A stretch of 7,930 nucleotides of DNA from Gammaproteobacteria bacterium (GTDB taxonomy: Bacteria; Pseudomonadota; Gammaproteobacteria; S012-40). How positions within the stretch are numbered: position 1 is the stretch's first letter; every line of letters starts with the position of its first letter. This document shows positions 1-6,274 of the stretch, one piece after another. Where the stretch lies: NCBI GenBank assembly GCA_029879945.1, contig JAOUPJ010000167.1, positions 1 through 7,930 on the forward strand, given 5' to 3'. The translations under genes were made by a program, and so were the position numbers. Below the pieces are notes generated by a model, which saw only the letters and a program-made list of their open reading frames with translations, searched no databases and had not been told where the DNA came from.

Positions 1-1
1 G

Positions 2-181
2 AGTTTGATGGCTCAGATCGTGGGCACTTTGATGGGTGTAGCGATCGCAACTGCTGGTGGATTTATTGTTTATGGACTTTTGAAGAACTTTGTGGGAATT
101 CGCTTGTCGAAAGAGGAAGAATACAACGGCGCTGACTTGAGCATCCACAAGATCAGCTCCGAATCGGATTACGACAAATAA
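2..181 (+). CDS. amt: Ammonium transporter (Amt family), C-terminal fragment
   Basis: This is the last 59 codons of an Amt/Mep/Rh ammonium channel in the inner membrane; the 5' part lies outside the window. The visible protein starts with a glycine- and alanine-rich hydrophobic helix (about residues 8-27 of the fragment, GVAIATAGGFIVYGLL), which fits the last transmembrane helix. A charged cytosolic tail follows, with IRLSKEEEYNGADLSIHK. The LRxxxEEExxGxDxxxH pattern is typical of proteobacterial Amt tails. In this family the tail transmits gating and is where PII proteins (GlnB/GlnK) act. The tail reads GADLSIHKIS rather than the GLDxxxHGE form of E. coli AmtB, so it belongs to another Amt subgroup. 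No glnK is visible, but the upstream side is cut off. The gene ends at TAA 179-181 and a strong terminator follows, so it is unlikely to be co-transcribed with the next gene. Confidence 0.88.
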   Translation, partial: SLMAQIVGTLMGVAIATAGGFIVYGLLKNFVGIRLSKEEEYNGADLSIHKISSESDYDK

Positions 182-209
182 CCTCCCTCCCCCTCCGTCG
201 TACCAAAGG

Positions 210-236
210 AAGACCGCCACCCGGCGGTCTTTTTTT
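210..236 (+). terminator. Rho-independent terminator after amt
   Basis: The inverted repeat AGACCGCC (211-218) / GGCGGTCT (223-230) has an ACCC loop. It can be extended by A210-T231 to a 9-bp GC-rich stem, and an unbroken run of seven T (230-236) follows. It lies 28 bases after the amt stop codon. This is a textbook intrinsic terminator and separates amt from the downstream genes. Confidence 0.93.
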
Positions 237-316
237 ATGGTTTACAGATACTTTGATGGCGCGTTACCATGTCTCCTCATTTCTGTACCCGGTCTAGAGC
301 CCAAGGGAGTTAGGCA
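237..316 (+). promoter_or_regulatory. Leader region of the TRAP binding-protein/ubiD block
   Basis: These 80 bases lie between the amt terminator and the next start codon, so a promoter for the block is expected here. No convincing sigma-70 pair is visible. The best fit is TTTACA (241-246) with a poor -10 (TTACCA, 264-269) at 17 bases. A good Shine-Dalgarno sequence, AAGGGAG (303-309), lies 7 bases before the ATG at 317. No clear operator palindrome or riboswitch fold is apparent. The presence of a promoter is inferred from the terminator upstream, not from a recognised motif. Confidence 0.35.
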
Positions 317-1399
317 ATGGAACGACGTGGATTTCTTAAAAACGCAGGACTGGCTTCGGCGGCTGTCGCAGGCCCTCTACTCGTCACCGAAAAGGCCCAG
401 GCAGCAAAAAAGGTTCACTGGAAGATGGTCACCACCTGGCCGAAGAACTTTCCTGGACTGGGTACCGGGGCCAATAACCTGGCCAAACTAATCGAGCAAA
501 TGAGCAATGGCCGCATCACCGTGAAGGTCTACGGTGCTGGTGAGCTGGTTCCCGCCTTTGAGGTCTTCGACACCGTCTCGCGGGGCAAGGCCGAGATGGG
601 GCACGGAGCGGCCTATTACTGGAAAGGTAAGGACGAGACCTTCCAATTTTTTTCCACCGTACCCTTCGGTTTCAATGCCGCTGAGATGAACGCCTGGTTG
701 TATCACGGTGGCGGCATGGAGCTGTGGCGCGAGGCCTACGACAAATTTGGGCTGATACCCATGGCAGCGGGCAATACCACTGTGCAGATGGCTGGCTGGT
801 TTAATAAGGAAATCAAATCACTGGCCGATCTGAATGGCCTGAAAATGCGCATCCCGGGTCTGGGGGGCGAGGTGTTACAGCGCGCGGGTGGCACCCCAGT
901 CAATTTGCCTGGCGGAGAGTTGTTTACGTCTTTGAAGTCCGGGGCCATCGATGCCACAGAATGGGTGGGCCCGTACAATGATCTTGCCTTCGGGCTCTAT
1001 AAGGCCGCCAAATATTACTATTATCCTGGCTGGCACGAACCGGGTACCACATTGGAATGCGTAGTTAACAAGGAAGCGTTTAACAAACTGCCTAAAGATC
1101 TGCAAAGCATCGTCTTACACGCCTCCCGTATCGTGAATCAGGACATGGCAGCCGAATACACCGCACGAAACAATGCTTCTCTGCAAGTACTTCTAAACAA
1201 ACACAAGGTCAACTTGCGTCGTTTGCCTGATGACGTAATCAGTGAATTGAAAAAAATATCAAAAGACGTGGTCAGTGATCTGGCTAAGAAGGATGCCTTT
1301 GCCAAAAAGGTCTATCAATCATTCGAGTCTTTCCGTAACGATGTCACTGCTTGGCATGATATTGCTGAGCGCTCTTATCTCAATGCCAGACAATCATAA
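317..1399 (+). CDS. TRAP transporter substrate-binding protein, DctP family (keto-acid/FcbT1-like), Tat signal, copy 1
   Basis: A periplasmic solute receptor of 360 residues for a tripartite ATP-independent periplasmic (TRAP) transporter, which would hand a small organic acid to a DctQM permease. The N-terminus has a twin-arginine motif (RRGFLK, residues 3-8), a hydrophobic stretch and an AQA-A cleavage site near residue 29, so Tat export of a folded protein is predicted. The mature part has the hallmarks of the subgroup containing Rhodobacter TakP (2-oxoacids) and FcbT1: WKMVTTWPKNFPG (35-47), VYGAGELVP, QMAGWF with Q157, MRIPG with R178, and ATEWVGPYND with E215 and W216, then E241. By recall of the TakP structure, the equivalents of R178 (carboxylate) and of Q157/E215/W216/E241 (cation and ligand) line the site, so a 2-oxo- or hydroxy-carboxylate is plausible; the exact ligand is not readable. 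ATG 317 has a good Shine-Dalgarno sequence. The gene ends in three consecutive in-frame stops (TAA TAA TAG, 1397-1405). The downstream gene is a close paralogue. Confidence 0.9.
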   Translation: MERRGFLKNAGLASAAVAGPLLVTEKAQAAKKVHWKMVTTWPKNFPGLGTGANNLAKLIEQMSNGRITVKVYGAGELVPAFEVFDTVSRGKAEMGHGAAYYWKGKDETFQFFSTVPFGFNAAEMNAWLYHGGGMELWREAYDKFGLIPMAAGNTTVQMAGWFNKEIKSLADLNGLKMRIPGLGGEVLQRAGGTPVNLPGGELFTSLKSGAIDATEWVGPYNDLAFGLYKAAKYYYYPGWHEPGTTLECVVNKEAFNKLPKDLQSIVLHASRIVNQDMAAEYTARNNASLQVLLNKHKVNLRRLPDDVISELKKISKDVVSDLAKKDAFAKKVYQSFESFRNDVTAWHDIAERSYLNARQS

Positions 1400-1403
1400 T
1401 AAT

Positions 1404-1408
1404 AGGAG
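1404..1408 (+). promoter_or_regulatory. Shine-Dalgarno site fixing the GTG start of TRAP copy 2
   Basis: AGGAG lies 9 bases before GTG 1418 and overlaps the last of the three stop codons of the preceding gene. It supports GTG as the start. That start is also required to keep the twin-arginine motif, and no upstream ATG exists in this frame after the stops. Confidence 0.75.
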
Positions 1409-1417
1409 AACAGGGAA

Positions 1418-2491
1418 GTGGATAGAAGGAAATTTATAACAGGGACAGGCGTAGGTGCGTTAGCGGTGGGCTTAGGCTCGGTTTCCCAAGTGCACGCCAA
1501 GGATGTGATCAAGTGGAAAATGGTAACGACTTGGCCGAAAAATTTTCCGGGGCTTGGTACAGGCGCAAATTTTCTGGCCAAACTCATTAATGAAATGAGC
1601 GGTGGGCGGATGGAGGTTAAGGTGTATGGTGCGGGTGAGCTCGTGCCGCCCTTTGAGGTATTTGATACCGTCGCAAAAGGCTCCGCCGAAATGGGGCACG
1701 GCGTATCCCTTTATTGGAAGGGCAAGGCAGCGGCGGCCCCCTTTTTCGCAGGAATTCCGTTTGGTTTGACTGCCGCAGAAATGAATGCCTGGCTCTATCA
1801 TGGCGATGGCTTGAAGTTGTGGCAGGATCTTTATAAGCCCTTTGGCTTGATTCCTGAACCTGCAGGAAATTCGGGTGTGCAAATGGCCGGCTGGTTTAAT
1901 AAAGAGATCAATTCACTTAACGATATCAACGGGCTTAAGATGCGTATTCCTGGTATCGGCGGTGAGGTGATCCGCAGAGCAGGCGGAACACCGGTCAATA
2001 TTCCAGGCGGTGAAATATTTTCTTCCTTAAAGTCTGGAAACATAGACGCCACAGAGTGGATTGGTCCCTACAATGACTTGGCCTTTGGTTTTCACAAGGC
2101 AGCCAAATACTATTACTATCCAGGATGGCAAGAGCCGGGCTCTGCACTGGAAGTTTTGATCAATGAAAACGCGTTTAAAAAGCTGGACAAAGACCTGCAG
2201 ATTATTGTGCGCCAGGCCTGTCGCGTCTCCAACGATGAGCTGACGGCAGAATATACGGCAAAAAATGCCTCCGCCTTGCGAACGCTAAAGGAAGAGCACA
2301 AGGTAAATGTTAAGAAATTGCCAGACGATGTGTTGAAGAAGTTACGTACGATCTCAGATGAAGTGGTGGCAGATTTGGCTAAAAGTGATGCGGCCTCTAA
2401 GAAGATATTGGATTCGGTAGTTTCTTTCCGCGAAGAAGTGAAGGCGTGGCATGATATTTCTGAACGTGCATATCTCAACGCGAGGGCTTAA
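1418..2491 (+). CDS. TRAP transporter substrate-binding protein, DctP family (keto-acid/FcbT1-like), Tat signal, copy 2
   Basis: A 357-residue paralogue of the preceding protein, with the same fold and proposed role. By eye about two thirds of the mature residues are identical, with almost no gaps. The signal peptide (RRKFITG at residues 3-9, hydrophobic core, VHA-KD cleavage near residue 27) is again of Tat type. The binding-site segments are all kept: QMAGWF (Q155), MRIPG (R176), ATEWIGPYND (E213, W214), and E239 in GWQEPG. Differences cluster elsewhere, for example KAAAAPFFAGIP against KDETFQFFSTVP around residues 103-114 and EPAGNSGV against MAAGNTTV around 147-154. The latter lies close to Q155 and might tune specificity. 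Synonymous positions are strongly diverged from copy 1 (WKMVTTWPKN is encoded with mostly different third bases), so this is not a recent duplication. It starts with GTG. The next gene begins 15 bases after its TAA. Confidence 0.9.
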   Translation: MDRRKFITGTGVGALAVGLGSVSQVHAKDVIKWKMVTTWPKNFPGLGTGANFLAKLINEMSGGRMEVKVYGAGELVPPFEVFDTVAKGSAEMGHGVSLYWKGKAAAAPFFAGIPFGLTAAEMNAWLYHGDGLKLWQDLYKPFGLIPEPAGNSGVQMAGWFNKEINSLNDINGLKMRIPGIGGEVIRRAGGTPVNIPGGEIFSSLKSGNIDATEWIGPYNDLAFGFHKAAKYYYYPGWQEPGSALEVLINENAFKKLDKDLQIIVRQACRVSNDELTAEYTAKNASALRTLKEEHKVNVKKLPDDVLKKLRTISDEVVADLAKSDAASKKILDSVVSFREEVKAWHDISERAYLNARA

Positions 2492-2506
2492 TTTGCTAAC
2501 TCAAAT

Positions 2507-2959
2507 ATGATTACCGATATAATACATTTTCATTTGGTGGATAAGCGTATCGCAACCGGCGGCCAGCCTACTGCGAGTCAAATTGATGAGCTGCAAAGGG
2601 CGGGTTACGACGTGTTGATTAGCATGGCAAAGGATGATCACTTTGATAACCTGGTGGATGAAGCCAACCTGGCATCGACCATGACCATGGAATACGTCTT
2701 TATTCCAGTTGTCATGAAAGAGCCTCTGTTGGATGATTTTGACAAATTTTCAAAAACCATGGAATACTTTCGTGATAAGAAGGTGTTTGTTCACTGCAAT
2801 GCAAATAAAAGAACATCGGTTTTTGTTGCGCTATGGCGAATTCTCAGTGATAAGGCAGATTTTGATGAGGCCATGAGTCATGTTACCGAGGTGTGGGAGC
2901 CTAACGATATCTGGACAAGCTTTATTGAAGATGTGTTGAAACACTATAGAAGTAAGTAG
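2507..2959 (+). CDS. Small cytosolic protein-tyrosine-phosphatase-like protein (DUF442-type) with CX4R loop
   Basis: A protein of 150 residues with no signal peptide or membrane segment. The N-terminal TGGQPTASQIDEL (residues 18-30), then a GYDVLISM strand and a later VFVHC strand, match small bacterial phosphatase-like proteins of the DUF442 / cysteine-phosphatase superfamily. The would-be P-loop is HCNANKRTS (H96, C97, R102). It has four residues between Cys and Arg, where classical tyrosine phosphatases have five (HCX5R), and it lacks the usual glycines. From memory, similar HCxANxR loops recur in proteins annotated 'protein tyrosine phosphatase family', so this may be a family trait and not a mutation. 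Activity and substrate are unknown. The ATG at 2507 has no clear Shine-Dalgarno sequence, so translation may be coupled to the gene 15 bases upstream. ubiD starts 7 bases after its stop. Confidence 0.72.
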   Translation: MITDIIHFHLVDKRIATGGQPTASQIDELQRAGYDVLISMAKDDHFDNLVDEANLASTMTMEYVFIPVVMKEPLLDDFDKFSKTMEYFRDKKVFVHCNANKRTSVFVALWRILSDKADFDEAMSHVTEVWEPNDIWTSFIEDVLKHYRSK

Positions 2960-2966
2960 ATGCATT

Positions 2967-4436
2967 GTGAAATATAAAGACCTGCGCGATTTTGTTCAGC
3001 AACTTGAAATTCAAGGTGAGCTCAAAAGAGTAAAGCAGCAAATCGATCCTAATCTGGAAATGACAGAAATATGTGACCGGACCTTGCGTGCTGAAGGTCC
3101 GGCAATCCTCTTTGAAAATCCCACAGGCTACAAAATTCCCGTGTTAGGCAATCTGTTTGGTACGCCCAAACGGGTCGCGATGGGGATGGGCGCAGACGAC
3201 GTTTCTTCCTTGCGTGAGATTGGAAAATTGCTCGCCTATTTGAAGGAGCCGGAACCACCTAAAGGCTTTAGAGATGCGCTGGATAAGATGCCCGTATTTA
3301 AACAAGTGTTGCACATGTCGCCTAAGGTTCTGCGTAAGGCACCTTGTCAGGATGTGGTGATTGAGGGAGATGATGTGGATCTCTCCACCATTCCTGTGCA
3401 GACTTGCTGGCCCGGTGATGCCGGCCCGCTTATTACCTGGGCCTTGGTGGTGACTCGCGGTCCGTTTAAAGACCGTCAGAACATGGGTATCTATCGTCAG
3501 CAGGTGATAGGCAAAAACAAGGTCATCATGCGCTGGTTGGCGCATCGAGGTGGTGCTCTGGATTTTCGTGAATGGCAACAGAAACATCCGGGTGAGCCTT
3601 TTCCGGTTTCCGTGGCATTGGGCGCTGATCCCGCAACCATTCTGGCTGCCGTTACACCTGTTCCTGATACGCTTTCTGAATATGCCTTTGCCGGTTTATT
3701 GCGTGGTTCAAAAACGGAACTCGTCAAATGCATCGGGAATAATTTGGAAGTGCCTGCCAGCGCAGAAATCGTTTTGGAGGGCGTAATTCATCCCAACGAG
3801 TTGGCACCGGAAGGCCCCTTTGGTGATCACACCGGTTACTACAATGAAGTGGACGATTTTCCGGTTTTTACCATTGAGCGCATTACGCATCGGACCAATC
3901 CTATTTATCATTCAACCTACACCGGCAGGCCACCGGATGAGCCGGCCGTGCTGGGTGTTGCGCTCAATGAGGTTTTTGTTCCTATCCTGCAAAAACAGTT
4001 TCCGGAAATTATCGATTTCTATTTGCCGCCGGAAGGCTGTTCTTATCGCTTGGCCGTGGTGAGTATGAAAAAACAATATCCGGGACACGCAAAACGAGTG
4101 ATGCTGGGTGTATGGTCTTTCTTGCGGCAATTTATGTATACCAAGTTTGTTATTGTGGTCGATGATGATGTGAATATCCGGGACTGGAAAGACGTGATCT
4201 GGGCCATGACCACGAGAATGGACCCGGCTCGTGATACCGTTATGATAGAAAATACGCCCATAGACTACTTGGATTTTGCTTCTCCCGTTTCAGGTTTAGG
4301 CTCTAAGGTTGGCTTTGACGCCACCAATAAATGGCCTGGTGAAACGACCCGCGAGTGGGGTGTTCCCATTGCAATGAATAAAGAAGTTAGAGATAAGATT
4401 GATTCTATTTGGGAGAGTCTGAATCTTATTAATTAG
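2967..4436 (+). CDS. ubiD: 4-hydroxy-3-polyprenylbenzoate decarboxylase UbiD
   Basis: UbiD removes the carboxyl group of 3-polyprenyl-4-hydroxybenzoate in ubiquinone synthesis. It uses prenylated FMN made by UbiX and a divalent metal, and acts in the cytosol or at the inner face of the membrane. The 489 residues match the family's usual length (E. coli about 497). Key residues fall at the numbers used for the E. coli enzyme: metal ligand N172 in QNMGIYR, prFMN contacts IYR 175-177, RWL 189-191 and RG 194-195, metal ligand E238 in LSEYAFAG, and the proposed proton donor D287 in EGPFGDHTG. This register also supports the GTG start at 2967, although no good Shine-Dalgarno sequence precedes it. 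With a 7-base gap after the phosphatase-like gene, coupled translation is likely. ubiX and other ubi genes are not in the window. The alternative, a UbiD-family aromatic acid decarboxylase, is less likely given the full residue match. Confidence 0.95.
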   Translation: MKYKDLRDFVQQLEIQGELKRVKQQIDPNLEMTEICDRTLRAEGPAILFENPTGYKIPVLGNLFGTPKRVAMGMGADDVSSLREIGKLLAYLKEPEPPKGFRDALDKMPVFKQVLHMSPKVLRKAPCQDVVIEGDDVDLSTIPVQTCWPGDAGPLITWALVVTRGPFKDRQNMGIYRQQVIGKNKVIMRWLAHRGGALDFREWQQKHPGEPFPVSVALGADPATILAAVTPVPDTLSEYAFAGLLRGSKTELVKCIGNNLEVPASAEIVLEGVIHPNELAPEGPFGDHTGYYNEVDDFPVFTIERITHRTNPIYHSTYTGRPPDEPAVLGVALNEVFVPILQKQFPEIIDFYLPPEGCSYRLAVVSMKKQYPGHAKRVMLGVWSFLRQFMYTKFVIVVDDDVNIRDWKDVIWAMTTRMDPARDTVMIENTPIDYLDFASPVSGLGSKVGFDATNKWPGETTREWGVPIAMNKEVRDKIDSIWESLNLIN

Positions 4437-4455
4437 TGTTCTTCGTCGAAATATT

Positions 4456-4487
4456 GAGAATTAGAACAAATCTTCCTTCTAATTTTT
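4456..4487 (+). terminator. Possible weak intrinsic terminator after ubiD
   Basis: The perfect 8-bp inverted repeat AATTAGAA (4459-4466) / TTCTAATT (4477-4484) has a 10-base loop, and T4483-T4487 form the T tract. G-U and A-U pairs can extend the base. It begins 20 bases after the ubiD stop, the right place for a terminator. The stem has only one G-C pair, so termination would be inefficient; Rho may be needed. Confidence 0.42.
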
Positions 4488-4556
4488 CCCATTCAATGAT
4501 TGTTATATTCTTGTTTGGTGATAGTTTGCTCCGCTTATTAGAATGAAAATAACGAA

Positions 4557-4586
4557 TTACCATCCTCGCTATTCTGTTTCTATGAT
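4557..4586 (+). promoter_or_regulatory. Candidate sigma-70 promoter for the lipoprotein/DUF1501 unit
   Basis: TTACCA (4557-4562, four of six matches to the -35 consensus) and TATGAT (4581-4586, five of six to the -10) are separated by 18 bases in an AT-rich stretch about 100 bases upstream of the lipoprotein start. A weaker alternative is TTGGTG (4515-4520) with TAGAAT (4539-4544). A promoter is expected here because a two-gene unit starts downstream, but which pair is used cannot be decided by reading. The remainder of 4437-4687 shows no gene; a six-base inverted repeat ATGATA (4582-4587) / TATCAT (4611-4616) spans the presumed start region. Confidence 0.33.
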
Positions 4587-4676
4587 AATCACCGTTTAAT
4601 ACCCGCGCAGTATCATTTTGCGGTTTGAAGAGCAGCAGTTAAGTAATGCTTTGCTGATGACTCAGTAATTTGATAC

Positions 4677-4683
4677 GGGTGGG
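4677..4683 (+). promoter_or_regulatory. Ribosome binding site supporting the ATG start at 4688
   Basis: The GGGTGGG run lies just before ATG 4688. The in-frame TTG at 4670 has no purine-rich site upstream and would add six residues (MIRVGE) before a normal lipoprotein signal, so ATG 4688 is preferred. Confidence 0.55.
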
Positions 4684-4687
4684 TGAA

Positions 4688-6271
4688 ATGAAACTAATAT
4701 CTGGTTTTTATAATCGTTTGTTCTATTTGGCTGTGCTGTCATTGCTAGTGCTAGGCTGTACTGCCGAGGGACTACAAAAAGAAAATAGTATCAGTGGTAT
4801 TCCTAATCCCCAGGGGGCGGCAAAGCAACTTTCTACCTCCAGTTATAATTCTCTAAGCGCAGTGGATCAGTATCAAGTTACCAATAAATTGCTAGGCACT
4901 CTTTACAAGGGTGTGAGTGTGGGTGAGTTCTTTAATACGCGGGCGGGTTTGAGTCAGTCCGGTATTCAGGCCCGGCAAACGTTTAATTTATCCAGTATCG
5001 CAAAGCAGCTAAACACGCGCTTGGAAAACCCTCAAAGCTATATCGTGGAAATGAAGGAAAAGCATCATTTCTACAACAATTCCACCGAAAATCCTGCTGT
5101 TGCTGGGCCCATGGCCCTTATGTTCGAATTGCCAGTTAGCAAAGACCACTTTGAAAATTGGATGGCGTATGAGTTAGCCAATACCATATTGTTTTCACCC
5201 GCAGAGGAAATTGCATCCGCCAGTTTTGATGACGTGGACTGGGTATATAACCGATTGGTGGACTGGATTCGCAAAGGGCGTTCTATCAGTGATATAGCCT
5301 ATTCATACATGGTTTCTGAAGCGAATTGGAGACGATTTCGGTCACCGGAAGATAATACACGGGAGATGATCGAGATATTTCTGGGTCTGTTTGACCGCGA
5401 TGTAGAGATTCCCAATGTGGCTCGCGCCTGTGGTAATTGGTGGATCGATGAAGAGGGCGGTGACTACGTCCTGAAAGTGGATGTGAACAGACAAAATCAG
5501 CAACCTGAATTGATTTTTGGGAAATATGACGAGTACGGCAATCACATCGCAGGCACGGGTCTTTATGTCGTGAGTTGCGAGGAATTTTATCAGGCCGTAG
5601 CCTCCCATCCCTTGCTAGTGCCACGTATAACCACTGTATTGGTTGACAGATTTTTTGCCAACAAGCCGCAAACGGAAAGGGCTGAATTGATTCAGTCTAT
5701 CATGTCTATCCAGCCAACAACATTCAATGAGATTTTCTTGTCTATCCTGTTTTCGGATGAGTATCTAATTAATAACAGTAGACCAAAGAGCTACGAGGAG
5801 ACCTTTTACAATCTGGCAGCGCGCCTTAAATGGCAGCCTCATGATCGCTTTTTTACTCGCTTGACCTCTACACGCTCTGATGCCAACAAAACGTTAAAAC
5901 GTATGGGGCAACCTTCCATGTCGCTCAAACTGGGTCGTTTCAAAGAGCAACCCCTGGACTCGTTAAGCTTCGCTCATTACCACAAGGCCATTCGCGAGGA
6001 TTTGCTGATTACTGTAGAGGGCTACTCTTCATGGGGTTGGGGTTGGAAGAATGAGATCAAAGACAACATGCTCGTATTAAACAGTCTGGATGAAAAAATT
6101 GATCTGGCGTTTATGAGTGTGCTGGGTCGCCGGGCGAGTGTTGAAGAAAAACAAAGTTTGATGCCTTTGTTAAGCAATAAGAGCCCTGAGGCACTGGCAA
6201 CCATCGTATTTGATTACGCGTCGCGTCTGCCGGAACTGTACTACATAAACAAGACATCAAAGGGGGAATAA
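4688..6271 (+). CDS. Predicted outer-membrane lipoprotein, divergent DUF1800-like protein
   Basis: A protein of 527 residues from ATG 4688. It begins with a lipoprotein signal: K2, R10, a hydrophobic core (11-22) and the lipobox VLGC with C24. The residue after the cysteine is Thr, not Asp, so sorting to the outer membrane is predicted. No family is obvious at first sight, but the middle matches the order of DUF1800 segments: RSPEDNTREMIEIF (218-231, compare NEN-AREllELF), VARACGNWW (244-252, compare AARafTGW), LIFGKYDEYGN (275-285), ASHPLLVPRITTVLVDRFF (305-323, compare HPatarfiArKLwrfF), and ILFSDEY (353-359) followed by RPKSYEETFYNLAARL (365-380, compare K-PvEfv-galraL). A tail motif, VLGRRASVEEKQ (478-489), also resembles related planctomycete-type domains. 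Biochemical function is unknown for the family. The DUF1501 gene starts 3 bases downstream, as in known DUF1800-DUF1501 pairs, which strengthens the call. The N-terminal third (25-210) is unassigned. Confidence 0.62.
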   Translation: MKLISGFYNRLFYLAVLSLLVLGCTAEGLQKENSISGIPNPQGAAKQLSTSSYNSLSAVDQYQVTNKLLGTLYKGVSVGEFFNTRAGLSQSGIQARQTFNLSSIAKQLNTRLENPQSYIVEMKEKHHFYNNSTENPAVAGPMALMFELPVSKDHFENWMAYELANTILFSPAEEIASASFDDVDWVYNRLVDWIRKGRSISDIAYSYMVSEANWRRFRSPEDNTREMIEIFLGLFDRDVEIPNVARACGNWWIDEEGGDYVLKVDVNRQNQQPELIFGKYDEYGNHIAGTGLYVVSCEEFYQAVASHPLLVPRITTVLVDRFFANKPQTERAELIQSIMSIQPTTFNEIFLSILFSDEYLINNSRPKSYEETFYNLAARLKWQPHDRFFTRLTSTRSDANKTLKRMGQPSMSLKLGRFKEQPLDSLSFAHYHKAIREDLLITVEGYSSWGWGWKNEIKDNMLVLNSLDEKIDLAFMSVLGRRASVEEKQSLMPLLSNKSPEALATIVFDYASRLPELYYINKTSKGE

Positions 6272-6274
6272 AAA

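Noticed and set aside
1..18. The first bases resemble the start of bacterial 16S rRNA (GAGTTTGAT followed by GGCTCAG).
   Set aside because: Bases present in the rRNA consensus between the two blocks are missing, the following sequence has no rRNA character, and the stretch is coding sequence for the Amt C-terminus.
237..491. An 84-codon plus-strand reading frame starting right at the amt terminator.
   Set aside because: It overlaps the TRAP receptor gene in another frame, has no ribosome binding site (it starts in the terminator T tract), and its protein has no recognisable features.
1472..1882. A 136-codon minus-strand reading frame inside TRAP copy 2.
   Set aside because: It lies opposite a highly conserved gene, has no family-like features, and similar antisense frames occur by codon bias in both copies.
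317..2491. The two TRAP genes as a recent direct-repeat duplication or assembly artefact.
   Set aside because: Synonymous sites differ widely and the signal peptides are unrelated in sequence beyond the Tat motif, so they are genuine, old paralogues.
2960..2977. A five-codon reading frame (ATG directly after the phosphatase-like stop, encoding MHCEI) overlapping the ubiD start.
   Set aside because: Too short and without a Shine-Dalgarno sequence. It may be chance, although it could influence re-initiation at the GTG of ubiD.
4516..4530. A possible sigma-54 promoter (TGGTGATAGTTTGCT).
   Set aside because: The GG-to-GC spacing is one base short of the required distance, and sigma-54 promoters tolerate this poorly.
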